Assembly (NCBI GenBank): GCA_905235605.1
Contig: CAJOMF010000027.1
Span: 1-35,414 of the forward strand
Length of the DNA stretch: 35,414 nt
Direction of reading: 5' to 3'
Source of the DNA: an uncultured bacterium
GTDB taxonomy: Bacteria; UBP6; UBA1177
Under the pieces are notes generated by a model. It did no database searches and was not told the DNA's origin. It was given only the letters and a program-made list of their open reading frames with translations. Every line of letters begins with the position of its first letter. Positions within the stretch are counted from its first letter, which is position 1. The position numbers were made by a program, and so were the translations under genes. This document shows positions 8,160-16,499 of the stretch, piece after piece.

Positions 8160-8923
8160 TGGCGGAAACGATAGTTAAAGTCAGGGAACTCTGCAAATCG
8201 TTCGGGGAGCACAGGATCCTGAACGGGGTAGACCTCGACATCGAGGAAGGGCGCATAACTGCTGTCATCGGCAAGAGCGGAACAGGCAAAAGTGTCCTTC
8301 TGAAGAACATTATCGGGATAATGAAACCTGATAAAGGCGAGATTTTTTTCCGCGACGCCGATATTGCTAAAATGAATAAGGACGAGCTTCTGGAAATAAG
8401 AAAAAATATAGGTTATCTTTTCCAGGATGCGGCTCTTTTTGATTTTATGTCGGTTGAGGATAATATAAGATTTCCGCTCGTCGAGCAGCTTGGGCTGAAA
8501 AACGGGAAAGAGCTTTCGGCCAGAGTCTCCGAGCTTCTCGAACTTGTAGGGCTTCCGGGAACTGAAAAGAAGTTCCCGTCGGAGCTTTCGGGCGGCATGA
8601 GGAAAAGGGTAGGGCTTGCGCGGGCCATCGCCGTTGAACCGAAGATCGTCCTTTTCGACGAGCCGACGACGGGGCTTGACCCGATACTTGCTGAGAGTAT
8701 CGACGCGCTGATTGATAAGGTAAACAAAGAGTTGAATATGACCTGCGTTGTGATAAGTCACGATATTGCTTCGGTTTTCAGACACGCCGACAAGATCGCG
8801 CTTTTGTATGACGGTGTGATCCAGTTCTGCGGGACGCCTGACGAGGCCTATGCTTCTGATCATGAAGTCCTGAAGCATTTCATTTCCAATTCTTTCAGGG
8901 AATTCGGTGCGGAGAAGAGATGA
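8159..8923 (+). CDS. mlaF: ABC transporter ATP-binding protein, MlaF type
   Basis: A 254-residue cytosolic ATPase subunit expected to power phospholipid transport through the MlaE-like permease. Walker A is GKSGTGKS (residues 38-45), the Q-loop is in GYLFQDAALF, the signature is LSGGMRKR (about 143-150), Walker B is IVLFDEPTTGLDP and the H-loop is SHD (His201). The AALFDFMSVEDNI stretch after the Q-loop is typical of the Mla/MCE-associated ATPases. The ATG overlaps the permease stop codon by one base, and its own stop overlaps the next start by 4 nt, so the three genes are translationally coupled. Confidence 0.9.
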   Translation: MAETIVKVRELCKSFGEHRILNGVDLDIEEGRITAVIGKSGTGKSVLLKNIIGIMKPDKGEIFFRDADIAKMNKDELLEIRKNIGYLFQDAALFDFMSVEDNIRFPLVEQLGLKNGKELSARVSELLELVGLPGTEKKFPSELSGGMRKRVGLARAIAVEPKIVLFDEPTTGLDPILAESIDALIDKVNKELNMTCVVISHDIASVFRHADKIALLYDGVIQFCGTPDEAYASDHEVLKHFISNSFREFGAEKR

Positions 8924-10419
8924 CGCGAGCACTTAAGATAGGAATTTTCTTCATAATCTGTTCGTGCTGTGCCGGGATCTACATCTATAAATCGGCCGAT
9001 TTCTTCGAGGGTAGCACGAAGACTTACTACGCGCTTGCAGACGATGCGATGGGGCTTCTGCGCGACAGCAACATACTTGTTTCGGGTGTCGTTGTCGGTA
9101 AACTCGACAAAATCGGGCTTGAGAACGGAAAAGCGAAATTTACACTCAAAATTTCGAAGGATCTTGCCGTTTACGAAAACGCAAAACTCGAAAAAGTTAT
9201 GGAGAGCATGCTCGGGACTTATGTTTTGGCACTTGAACCGGGTGACAGTTCTGTGCCTGTGCTTAAGGAAAATGACTACATAAAAAATGTAAAAACCGAT
9301 TCCGGAATGTCGGCCGCAATGGATAAAGTTACAGAAATCATGGAAAAAACGGATGCCCTGATGGAAAAGGTGCTTGAACGTGAAAATCAGGAAAAACTCA
9401 ATAAAATCATAGATATGCTGGTCAGAATGACTGAAAACACCTCGCAGAATGTCGAAGGGAACATGAAGATGCTTTCCTCAGTCCTCAAAGATATGTCGGA
9501 AGTGATGCATAAAGTGAACGCAAAAAGCGATGCCGAAATGGAAAAACTCTCTAAAATACTGGAAAATACACTCAGAGTTACCGACAGGATCGCCGAGATT
9601 TCCAACGGTAAGGACGAAAAACTGAATCAGACTTTGGATGATCTCAGAAGCAGTCTGAAACTTATTGCCGACGAACTTGCGGCCTCCCGCGGAGCGATGC
9701 AGGAAATGCGTGAAATCACTTCGAATGTCAATCAGATCACCGAAAAAGTGGCGAAAGGCGAGGGAACGGTCGGCAAACTTCTTACCGACGACAAACTTTA
9801 TCAGGATATCACTAAAGTTTCAGACAAGCTCTCCGATTACGCCGATACGCTGCTCGGAATGAAGGTTTATGTCGATGCGCACTCGAACTACATGGTCTTC
9901 GACAACGCCTTCAAGACCTATTTCGACATAACGCTTCAGCCGCGCAAAGACCGCTTTTATATGCTCGGTGTCGTTGATGATCCGCGCGGCAATGTTTCGC
10001 ATACTGTTACGACTCACATGACCGATGTGGACGGAACGACATACATCGTCGAGGATGACAAAACGGTCGTTTCCGACAAGCTGAAATTCAACCTTCAGAT
10101 AGGCAGGATCTTCGGTCCGGTCGCGCTCCGCGGCGGTATATTCCAGAACAAGGCGGGTCTCGGACTTGACTATAATCCGTGGAAATATGTTTCGCTTTCG
10201 GCAGAAATTTTCGATTTTTCGAGCGGCGGTGCGCCGCAGCTGCGCATCCAGGGGCTGGCACGTCCTTTCCTCTGGACGATAGAGCCCTTCAGCTGGCTTT
10301 ATGTCACGGCGGGAGGCGAGGATCTGATCAACGGCAGGCGTGACCTTTACTTCGGTCTTGGCTTAAGATTCAACGACGATGACCTCAAAAGCGTAGTTTC
10401 TTCAGTTCCGAAACCTTAG
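8920..10419 (+). CDS. MCE-domain (MlaD-like) lipid-binding protein with coiled coil and beta-rich C-terminus
   Basis: A 499-residue protein anchored in the inner membrane by one N-terminal helix (about residues 5-24). An MCE domain follows (about 35-115; ...GVVVGKLDKIGLENGKAKFTLKI...). Residues ~125-300 are a long Met/Lys/Glu-rich helical segment. After GEGTVGKLLTDDKLY comes a C-terminal segment (about 325-495) rich in alternating hydrophobic residues and Gly/aromatic positions (FGPVALRGGIF, YLGLGLRF-like ends), suggesting beta strands. In long MCE proteins the helices can form a periplasm-spanning tube; a beta-rich end that reaches the outer membrane is inferred. It is the substrate-binding partner of the ATPase encoded just before it. 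Confidence 0.85.
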   Translation: MTRALKIGIFFIICSCCAGIYIYKSADFFEGSTKTYYALADDAMGLLRDSNILVSGVVVGKLDKIGLENGKAKFTLKISKDLAVYENAKLEKVMESMLGTYVLALEPGDSSVPVLKENDYIKNVKTDSGMSAAMDKVTEIMEKTDALMEKVLERENQEKLNKIIDMLVRMTENTSQNVEGNMKMLSSVLKDMSEVMHKVNAKSDAEMEKLSKILENTLRVTDRIAEISNGKDEKLNQTLDDLRSSLKLIADELAASRGAMQEMREITSNVNQITEKVAKGEGTVGKLLTDDKLYQDITKVSDKLSDYADTLLGMKVYVDAHSNYMVFDNAFKTYFDITLQPRKDRFYMLGVVDDPRGNVSHTVTTHMTDVDGTTYIVEDDKTVVSDKLKFNLQIGRIFGPVALRGGIFQNKAGLGLDYNPWKYVSLSAEIFDFSSGGAPQLRIQGLARPFLWTIEPFSWLYVTAGGEDLINGRRDLYFGLGLRFNDDDLKSVVSSVPKP

Positions 10420-10430
10420 ATTGGTGAAAA

Positions 10431-11522
10431 ATGCGTCCTGAAATAAGAAAAATAGTCATAGATCCCGAATTCGGAAACGCTGAACTGCCGCATAAAATAG
10501 CTGAAGGACTCTCACTCAAGCCTGAATTTAAGACGAAAGATGAACTTTTGGAGGAAATCAGGCATGATCCCGGTGATGATCTTTTCAAAACTGCCAAAAA
10601 AGTGCTGTTTTTCACCGAAAACAAAGGGCGTTTCCTCAAAAAATGTCCTGGAAGCAAAGGCGTCGTCTGCTGCAATTACTACACGATAAACAGCGTAACG
10701 GGATGTCCTTACGACTGCTCCTACTGCATTCTGCAGCACTATATCGGCAACAATCCCTTCATCACGGTTTTTATGAACAGGGAACGGGCTGTAGAAGAGA
10801 TCGTTTCGTTCCTTGCCGAAAACCGTTTCCTTCGCGTGGGAACAGGGGAGCTCGCTGATTCACTGGCGCTTGATCACCTGCTTGACGAAAGCGGATTTTT
10901 TATCGGTGAACTTGCAAAGCGCTCGCTTTTCGACAGGGTACAGTTCGAGTTCAAAACCAAATCTGCAGAGGTCGAACGGCTGCTTGAAGTGAAAAAACTT
11001 TATCCCGAAGCGAATATCGTCACAGGATTTTCGGTGAATATTCCGCGTTTCAGCTCACGTGAGGAACCGGGAACAGCCACTCTTGAAGAGCGGATGAACG
11101 CGGCGCGGCGTCTTCAGCGTGTTGGTGTCAAAGTCGCGGTACACTTTGATCCGGTGCTTATGCTGGACGAACTTTTCGAAGACTACATGCAGCTTATAGA
11201 TTTCATTTTCTCTCAGCTCGATCAGTCAAAGATCGCATGGATCAGCATGGGAGGATTCCGTCACACCCTTGCTTTAACAGAAACAATAGTCGGACGAAAC
11301 CCGCGAAGTCTGCTTCTGCGCGGCGAAATGTTTCCGTCTGACAGTGACAATAAACTGCGTTATCTCGCTTTTATCCGCCGCAGGTTCTATACCGCGTTCA
11401 ATAAGCGTATTTCACGGTTTTTCAAAGAAAATCCGCCGCTTTATATGTGCATGGAGAAGGCTTTTATGTGGTCAGACATGATGATGCCGCTTCCCGAAGA
11501 TGTTTTTCGCAACAATAAATAG
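10431..11522 (+). CDS. Spore photoproduct lyase-family radical SAM protein
   Basis: A 363-residue cytosolic radical SAM enzyme with the CxxxCxxC cluster motif CPYDCSYC (Cys92, 96, 99). Similarity to the SplB family continues through GTGELADSLALDHL, FSVNIPRF, EPGTATLEERMNAA and VAVHFDPVL. By eye alignment with Bacillus SplB, two residues that pass the hydrogen atom during DNA repair are absent: the Cys before the substrate loop is Gly137 and the Tyr after the third cluster Cys is Ile100. So it is probably a family member with another reaction, not a true photoproduct lyase. An extra Cys-rich stretch (CPGSKGVVCCNYY) precedes the cluster. The start has GGTG 5 nt upstream, and it follows the MCE gene by 11 nt. 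Confidence 0.8.
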   Translation: MRPEIRKIVIDPEFGNAELPHKIAEGLSLKPEFKTKDELLEEIRHDPGDDLFKTAKKVLFFTENKGRFLKKCPGSKGVVCCNYYTINSVTGCPYDCSYCILQHYIGNNPFITVFMNRERAVEEIVSFLAENRFLRVGTGELADSLALDHLLDESGFFIGELAKRSLFDRVQFEFKTKSAEVERLLEVKKLYPEANIVTGFSVNIPRFSSREEPGTATLEERMNAARRLQRVGVKVAVHFDPVLMLDELFEDYMQLIDFIFSQLDQSKIAWISMGGFRHTLALTETIVGRNPRSLLLRGEMFPSDSDNKLRYLAFIRRRFYTAFNKRISRFFKENPPLYMCMEKAFMWSDMMMPLPEDVFRNNK

Positions 11523-11606
11523 ATATCATCTCTTCCTTTGACTTCAAAAGACCTTGTTTTGTTAAGATTCTTCTTTTAACCGGGTGAAATTTTTAAGTTT
11601 CAGAGC

Positions 11607-11632
11607 AAAAAAAACCGGGCTCGAAAGCCCGG
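11607..11632 (-). terminator. Intrinsic terminator of the Asp-Thr repeat lipoprotein gene
   Basis: A 7-bp GC-rich stem (11615-11621 with 11626-11632) with a TTCG loop on the minus strand is followed by eight T residues (11607-11614). It lies 25 nt after the stop of the gene ending at 11657. On the plus strand there is no T tract, so it would serve the minus strand only. Confidence 0.88.
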
Positions 11633-11656
11633 CTAAAAAGAAAGTTAAACTTAAGA

Positions 11657-14125
11657 CTAGTTGCAGGATCCGATTACAGTTTCCGGATTTTCAGCATCTA
11701 TCGGAGTCTCAACATAGTTTTTGTATGTAGCTGCATCCCAAATCGGAATAAGGACTGCATCAGCCATGTCGTAGGTGCAGACAGGATGGTTTACAGGGTC
11801 GATCTCGATGCCCTGATCTTCCATTTTTGTGTCTGTAACGATTGCGTTGCCCGGATATGAGGTGTTGCTCTCAGGAGATGCAAGAGAGTTGTCCCATTTA
11901 ACGACTGCGATCGCCTTCCACTCATTGACCTTGATTTTGAAATCTTTCGTTGTCGAAGCATAGCTGTCTTCCGGACGGTCTTTTCCGGCTTTTCTCGGAG
12001 CTTCGTCACCGTCGATAAGGATTTCGACTCTGGCATCAACTTCGTAAGCACTTTCGTCACCGGAGTAAGATGATTCACAGTGATCTGAGCCGTCGGCATA
12101 GTTGGAAGTGCAGTTTACATATCCTACAACAAGAAGATACTCATCATCAATAACCGGAACATCGGGAACACCGTCACCGTCAGCATCCGTGATCGGACCA
12201 AGACCTATTGTTTCAGGTGTTTCGTAGTTGTTACCGCCCCAGGTGTTGTCTATATCGAGGGAAGCGTGCCATGCAATCGTTCTGCCTTCGTCAGTACCTT
12301 CCAGACCCTGGTCACCGAAGGAGCAGTCATCATGACGCCAGTATTTCTCGCACTCCGGAAGTGTTACAGGACATCCAGCATCCATATCAACCGAACGCTG
12401 AGCGGTTCCAAGCAAACCTTCTGTCGGTGTAAATCCGTATTGGGGAGCTTCAAGACTGCTCTTTTTGATCATGTGAATATCGATATCGATAGCTGTTCCC
12501 TCTTTGGACTCGGATTCTGCTTTTGTCCTGAATCCCTGTTTGTAGGAAAGCTGTGCAACAACACGCGCCTGCGGGATGATTTTCGGAACGATTGTTATAT
12601 CTGCTGTGTCACTGACAAGGTCGGTCTCTTTGTCGACTGTTTCAGCCTGAATACTGACTTTGTAGTATTTCGAACGGTTCTCTTCGCAGTATTTCTGACG
12701 GCAGATGAGATAATCTGAAATCTTGAGGAAAAGGAAATCGTCAGGATTGTTTTTGTCGTATACCGGCTCGCTTCCGCATTCAGATGTACATTTGTCAGCG
12801 TTGTAAGTCGGGTTTTCTTCGCCGGGATATCTTCTCGGAGTGATCATGAGTCCGGTGAAAGTAGCTCTCTTCGGGTTGTCTCTCTTTCCGTCATCGGGAA
12901 GCCACTGACCTGCCGAGCCGCTGCTTTCAGCAAGCTGAAGTTTTGACTGGTCAAGAAGAGGAGTAGGCGACTCTTTCATTTCCCATTTGTATTTAATATA
13001 GTATCTTTCCTGCCAGTTTTCAAGGCATTTGCGCTCGCTTTCCGGAGCATCAGGATCGGAAACGCAAGTCTTAGAAAGATCCATATCGACTTTGTCGTAA
13101 ATATTTCTGTATGACATCGGCTCGGTGATAGTCGATTTGAAAGCGACATGGATTATCGGTTTAGGCGGCTTGTTGGGCTGTCTGGTAATCTGGATACGAT
13201 AGCTTGTCGAGCTTTCGCCGCAGGTGTCGGTTTTGCCTTTCGTAGGATCGTTCGTGCAGATTTCGATCGAAAATTCACCGCTGAGTTTATAGTCTGCCGG
13301 CGGATTTTTCGTCAATTCTTCCGCCGCAGCCTTGTCATAGCTGATGCGGATTTTGAATTTCGAGTTATATTTTTTCAGATCGAACCCTTTTTTGCAGGTT
13401 TTTACAGCTGAGTCGAGCTGAAGCGGGCAGAGGGAAGCGATCGCATCGTCCTTATTTTCGCCCATGTAGTCGAAAGTAAGTCCTTTTGCGTTGTAGCCTT
13501 CAGTTGCAATGCCGTTTTCCATCTTCTGAACTTCGATCTGGAAAAGTTTTTTGTATGTTGCATTATCAAGGTTTGCGATAAGCTGACCGTTCGGGTCGAT
13601 CATGTTGATCTTTCTGATCTTGAGTTCACCCGTAACACCGCGGTTGTAAATTTCAAATTCTTCGGTGATTACATCTGCAACAGCTGATTTTACGAAATAA
13701 ACCGGAGCTTCTTCTACAGCACCTTCGCCTGAATCCGTATCGGTATCCGTGTCGGTATCTGTATCAGTGTCCGTATCGGTATCCGTGTCGGTATCTGTAT
13801 CAGTGTCCGTGTCAGTATCCGTATCGGTATCGGTGTCGGTATCTGTATCCGTGTCCGTATCGGTGTCGGTATCGGTGTCGGTATCGGTATCCGTGTCCGT
13901 ATCGGTGTCGGTATCGGTGTCGGTATCGGTGTCAGCCGGTTCCGTGTCGGTATCTTCCTGGTTGCCGGTGTCGGCATCGCTTCCGTCATCCCACGGATAG
14001 TAAGCAAAGACCATTTTTGCCGGGTTCGACGCAATTTCGGGTTTTCCTTCAACATCGTAGCTGTTGCATGAAACGAAAACCGTGCATCCGAACAACAACA
14101 GCATAACTACCAGTAATCTCTTCAT
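11657..14125 (-). CDS. Large lipoprotein with a (Thr-Asp)n stalk
   Basis: An 822-residue lipoprotein with signal peptide and lipobox FVSC (Cys20). Residues ~65-135 are an almost pure Thr-Asp repeat of about 34 dipeptides encoded by a 6-bp DNA repeat. The ~690 residues after it are soluble and beta-rich in appearance, with about 18 Cys often in pairs (CTSECGSEP, CRQKYCEEN), a proline-rich PNKPPKP hinge, and an acidic DADGDGVPDVP stretch that looks like a calcium-binding (thrombospondin-3/EF-type) loop. No named domain was recognised. GGAGG lies 10 nt before the ATG; a strong promoter is upstream and an intrinsic terminator downstream, so it is transcribed alone. A surface-exposed role is inferred. 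Confidence 0.85.
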   Translation of the reverse strand: MKRLLVVMLLLFGCTVFVSCNSYDVEGKPEIASNPAKMVFAYYPWDDGSDADTGNQEDTDTEPADTDTDTDTDTDTDTDTDTDTDTDTDTDTDTDTDTDTDTDTDTDTDTDTDTDTDTDTDTDTDTDTDTDSGEGAVEEAPVYFVKSAVADVITEEFEIYNRGVTGELKIRKINMIDPNGQLIANLDNATYKKLFQIEVQKMENGIATEGYNAKGLTFDYMGENKDDAIASLCPLQLDSAVKTCKKGFDLKKYNSKFKIRISYDKAAAEELTKNPPADYKLSGEFSIEICTNDPTKGKTDTCGESSTSYRIQITRQPNKPPKPIIHVAFKSTITEPMSYRNIYDKVDMDLSKTCVSDPDAPESERKCLENWQERYYIKYKWEMKESPTPLLDQSKLQLAESSGSAGQWLPDDGKRDNPKRATFTGLMITPRRYPGEENPTYNADKCTSECGSEPVYDKNNPDDFLFLKISDYLICRQKYCEENRSKYYKVSIQAETVDKETDLVSDTADITIVPKIIPQARVVAQLSYKQGFRTKAESESKEGTAIDIDIHMIKKSSLEAPQYGFTPTEGLLGTAQRSVDMDAGCPVTLPECEKYWRHDDCSFGDQGLEGTDEGRTIAWHASLDIDNTWGGNNYETPETIGLGPITDADGDGVPDVPVIDDEYLLVVGYVNCTSNYADGSDHCESSYSGDESAYEVDARVEILIDGDEAPRKAGKDRPEDSYASTTKDFKIKVNEWKAIAVVKWDNSLASPESNTSYPGNAIVTDTKMEDQGIEIDPVNHPVCTYDMADAVLIPIWDAATYKNYVETPIDAENPETVIGSCN
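13732..13934 (-). repeat. 6-bp tandem coding repeat (Thr-Asp)n
   Basis: About 34 tandem 6-bp units coding for Asp-Thr, differing only by GAT/GAC and ACA/ACC/ACG synonymous changes. The units fall into higher-order blocks of several hexamers, a sign of expansion by unequal exchange. Length changes stay in frame. Confidence 0.9.
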
Positions 14126-14179
14126 TTTTTCTGAACCTCCAATAAAATTCCAAGAATCACATAAACAAAACTTCGCATG

Positions 14180-14207
14180 ATTATAGGAATAAGCGTTTAA
14201 AAGTCAA
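14180..14207 (-). promoter_or_regulatory. Promoter of the Thr-Asp repeat lipoprotein gene
   Basis: On the minus strand TTGACT (14202-14207), a 16-nt spacer, and a perfect TATAAT (14180-14185). This is the best-matching promoter in the window; the ATG at 14125 lies about 55 nt downstream of the -10 box. Confidence 0.8.
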
Positions 14208-14229
14208 AAATAAATTTTTAATTTTAGGA

Positions 14230-15519
14230 TTATTCTCTCACACATCTGACAGAATATCCGTCTGCGCGTCCTCCGACAGCTTTCGGAGAGGCTGAAACTG
14301 TTTCTCCGAACTGGAATGCAAGCGCGAATGCTCCGCAGGGAACGACAGTGTCATCCGATTTGTCGGCATCAGCGTACCAGTAGTTGCCCCAGAGTCCGGT
14401 TTTGCTGCCCATCAGCATCGCGTAGGAGCCGTCGTAGCGCGTTGCGGCAGGAAAATAAGAGTGTGAACCCGATGCCGGATCAAGCAGGATGTGCCAGCCG
14501 TTTTTGTAGTCATTTCCGTCAATTACACCGTCCATGGAGATGTCGTAAACGGAAAAAGAGGCGATATCGGTCTCATATCCGCCGCTGGAAGTGAAAAAGT
14601 CGAAAGTTCCTGCTTTAGGCACTCTGTAACCTGCAGGGCACGGGTCGAAAAGGCTCTTTTCTCCGTCGGAGCCGCCCCAGAGCGCAGGATTCGAGAACTC
14701 TGCATGCAGCCAGTCGCGGCATTCTGTATATTGAGAATAGTTGCTCAAAACCGTCGTAGGGTTGGAAATCGCATATTCAAGAGTATTGTTGTCTGAATTT
14801 TCCATTGAAGAATGAGCGGTCTCGACTTCATCTCCGTCAGCATCGTAGATCGGAACAGGCATAGTAGAAGTCGTTCCGCCGGAAACTACGGGTGAAGCCG
14901 GAAAAGGATCCTTTCTTCCCCATTGGTAGAGCAGTCCGTGGCTTTCCGGAGAGTCAGGATCAAGTGATGCTGCTCCGAGATTTCTGTCCATCACCATAAC
15001 GCCGTCTGCTGTTTTTACGTCTAAAATATCTTCGTCCAAAAGCCAGATGTGCCAGCTCCAGATAATGTTTCCCGCCTCATCGAGTGCAGCTGCAAGAGCG
15101 TTTCCACCCAGATTTTTTGCGGTAAAATAAATTTTTCCATCTTCGAGTTGAAGTGAATCGATCAGACCGTTTTTATCACTCTGCCAGACAAGTTTTACAC
15201 CTGCAGGATTTAGTTTTTCGTCAGTAAAATCAATGCCTTTAACTTTTTTCCCGTTTCCGCGCACAGTCGCATTAAAACTGTATTTTCCAGCGGTTCGGAC
15301 GATGTAGCAGTTCGCTGTTCCGGACTCGGAAAGGTCGGTAAGGCTTTCCGGTTCAATATCATCAGTCTGAGTCGGATCTTCATCATTCTGCTCAGATGAA
15401 GTGTCTGTATCATCAGTGTCAGTCGCGGAATCGGTTTTATCTTCATTTTTCGAGCCGCTTCCGCATGAAATCAGAAAAAACAGGCAGAAAATGGTGAAAG
15501 CAAGAAGTGATTTTTTCAT
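14230..15519 (-). CDS. Lipoprotein with a FISUMP-like (Fibrobacter major paralogous domain) C-terminus
   Basis: A 429-residue lipoprotein with lipobox LISC (Cys19), then an acidic Asp/Thr/Glu/Ser linker to about residue 65. The body resembles the domain TIGR02145 found in many Bacteroidetes and Fibrobacter surface proteins: IIWSWHIWLLD, VMVMDRNLGAAS, GLLYQWGRKDPFPAS, LFDPCPAGYRVPK and the terminal GYSVRCVRE. These domains are thought to be extracellular with carbohydrate- or protein-binding folds, but their function is not established. GGAGG lies 5 nt before the ATG. It is 89 nt downstream of the leucine-rich-repeat gene on the same strand, with an unusual repeat in the gap. Confidence 0.8.
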   Translation of the reverse strand: MKKSLLAFTIFCLFFLISCGSGSKNEDKTDSATDTDDTDTSSEQNDEDPTQTDDIEPESLTDLSESGTANCYIVRTAGKYSFNATVRGNGKKVKGIDFTDEKLNPAGVKLVWQSDKNGLIDSLQLEDGKIYFTAKNLGGNALAAALDEAGNIIWSWHIWLLDEDILDVKTADGVMVMDRNLGAASLDPDSPESHGLLYQWGRKDPFPASPVVSGGTTSTMPVPIYDADGDEVETAHSSMENSDNNTLEYAISNPTTVLSNYSQYTECRDWLHAEFSNPALWGGSDGEKSLFDPCPAGYRVPKAGTFDFFTSSGGYETDIASFSVYDISMDGVIDGNDYKNGWHILLDPASGSHSYFPAATRYDGSYAMLMGSKTGLWGNYWYADADKSDDTVVPCGAFALAFQFGETVSASPKAVGGRADGYSVRCVRE

Positions 15520-15538
15520 TTTTGCCTCCGGTTATCTC

Positions 15539-15593
15539 GGCGGCGCGGGAATAGGGAGCCTAGGGAGTATAAGGAGTTTAGGGAGACGCCGCC
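15539..15593 (-). repeat. Four 9-bp tandem repeats inside a 7-bp inverted repeat, in a 5' leader
   Basis: GGCGGCG (15539-15545) pairs with CGCCGCC (15587-15593). The 41-nt loop holds four copies of a 9-bp unit, TAGGGAGNN on the plus strand, starting at 15552, 15561, 15570 and 15579 (third copy TAAGGAG). In the minus-strand transcript each unit reads CUCCCUA, complementary to the GGAGG of the lipoprotein gene just downstream. There is no T tract, so it is not an intrinsic terminator. Confidence 0.8.
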
Positions 15594-15608
15594 AAAAGCT
15601 ATTTTGCA

Positions 15609-16481
15609 TTATTTCGTCTGTACTTTTTTGCCCAGAATTTTGCAGCCGCGTGCTTCGAGGTCTGCGACGCTGTCGAATGAGTAGATCGAGTTCATTTCGA
15701 CATCAACGAGTTTGAGTTTCGGGTGATCGTTGATCGGCGCGAGGTCGCGGAGCTGGTTGTCCTGCATGTAAAGTTCTTCGAGAGCCAAGAGTTTGCCGAG
15801 GACAAGGATGATGTCGATGCGGTTGATGTTGAGGCTTAAGACTTTGAGTTTCTGCAGTGGTTTGAGCGGGAAAATCTCGATGACGGCGTTGTCGTTGAGG
15901 TAGAGATGTGTCAGCTCGGTGAGGTCTGCGATCTGTGCGACATCGCTTATCCTGTTGCTGTTGAGATAAAGTTTTTTGAGCTTTTTGAGCTTCGAGAAAT
16001 CGGCAAGCCCCTGTATCCCGTTGCGGCTGAGGTCGAGTTCCTCAAGGTTGACGAGGTCTTTTACCGGGCGCATGTCGCCGATGAAGTTCTTGTCAAGGTT
16101 GAGATAGGTAAGACCTGTCAGATTTTCGAGCGGATACATCGTTGTGATCTCGTTTTCGCCGAGGTCAAGGTGTTTGAGGTTTTTGAGCTGCGAGAGCATC
16201 GAAATATCGACGATCTTGTTCTTTTTCAGAACGAGCTTTTCAAGATTCGTGAGTTTTTCGACGCCTTTGATGCTGTTTATAAGCGATTCGCCGAACGGGT
16301 TTGCCTTAAGCGTCTCTTCTGTGTTGGAGCAGTCAAGTTCCCGGATTTCTTCAAACTTTTTGTCAGTTTTTTTGATGCAGTTTATGAAAACTTTGTCTTC
16401 GAAGCCTTCGAAATTCTGCCCCGAACTGCATGAAATGAACAAAAACAGAACTGAAAGGACCGGAATGAGTGAAAATTTCAT
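15609..16481 (-). CDS. Leucine-rich repeat lipoprotein
   Basis: A 290-residue protein with lipobox FISC (Cys18) and a short cap with a Cys pair. About nine 22-residue leucine-rich repeats of the SDS22/internalin type (LxxLxxLxLxxNxIxDxxxLxx) span residues ~76-275. Such repeats form a curved binding surface, so protein binding at the cell surface or in the periplasm is likely; the partner is unknown. GAGGT lies 6 nt before the ATG. It starts 18 nt after the gene at 16500-17600, so it may be the last or next-to-last gene of the DUF1538 transcript. Confidence 0.88.
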   Translation of the reverse strand: MKFSLIPVLSVLFLFISCSSGQNFEGFEDKVFINCIKKTDKKFEEIRELDCSNTEETLKANPFGESLINSIKGVEKLTNLEKLVLKKNKIVDISMLSQLKNLKHLDLGENEITTMYPLENLTGLTYLNLDKNFIGDMRPVKDLVNLEELDLSRNGIQGLADFSKLKKLKKLYLNSNRISDVAQIADLTELTHLYLNDNAVIEIFPLKPLQKLKVLSLNINRIDIILVLGKLLALEELYMQDNQLRDLAPINDHPKLKLVDVEMNSIYSFDSVADLEARGCKILGKKVQTK

Positions 16482-16499
16482 TTTTTACCTCTTAAAATA

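Noticed and set aside
13732-13934. CRISPR-like array
   Set aside because: Units are 6 bp and contiguous without spacers, and they are in frame within a lipoprotein gene.
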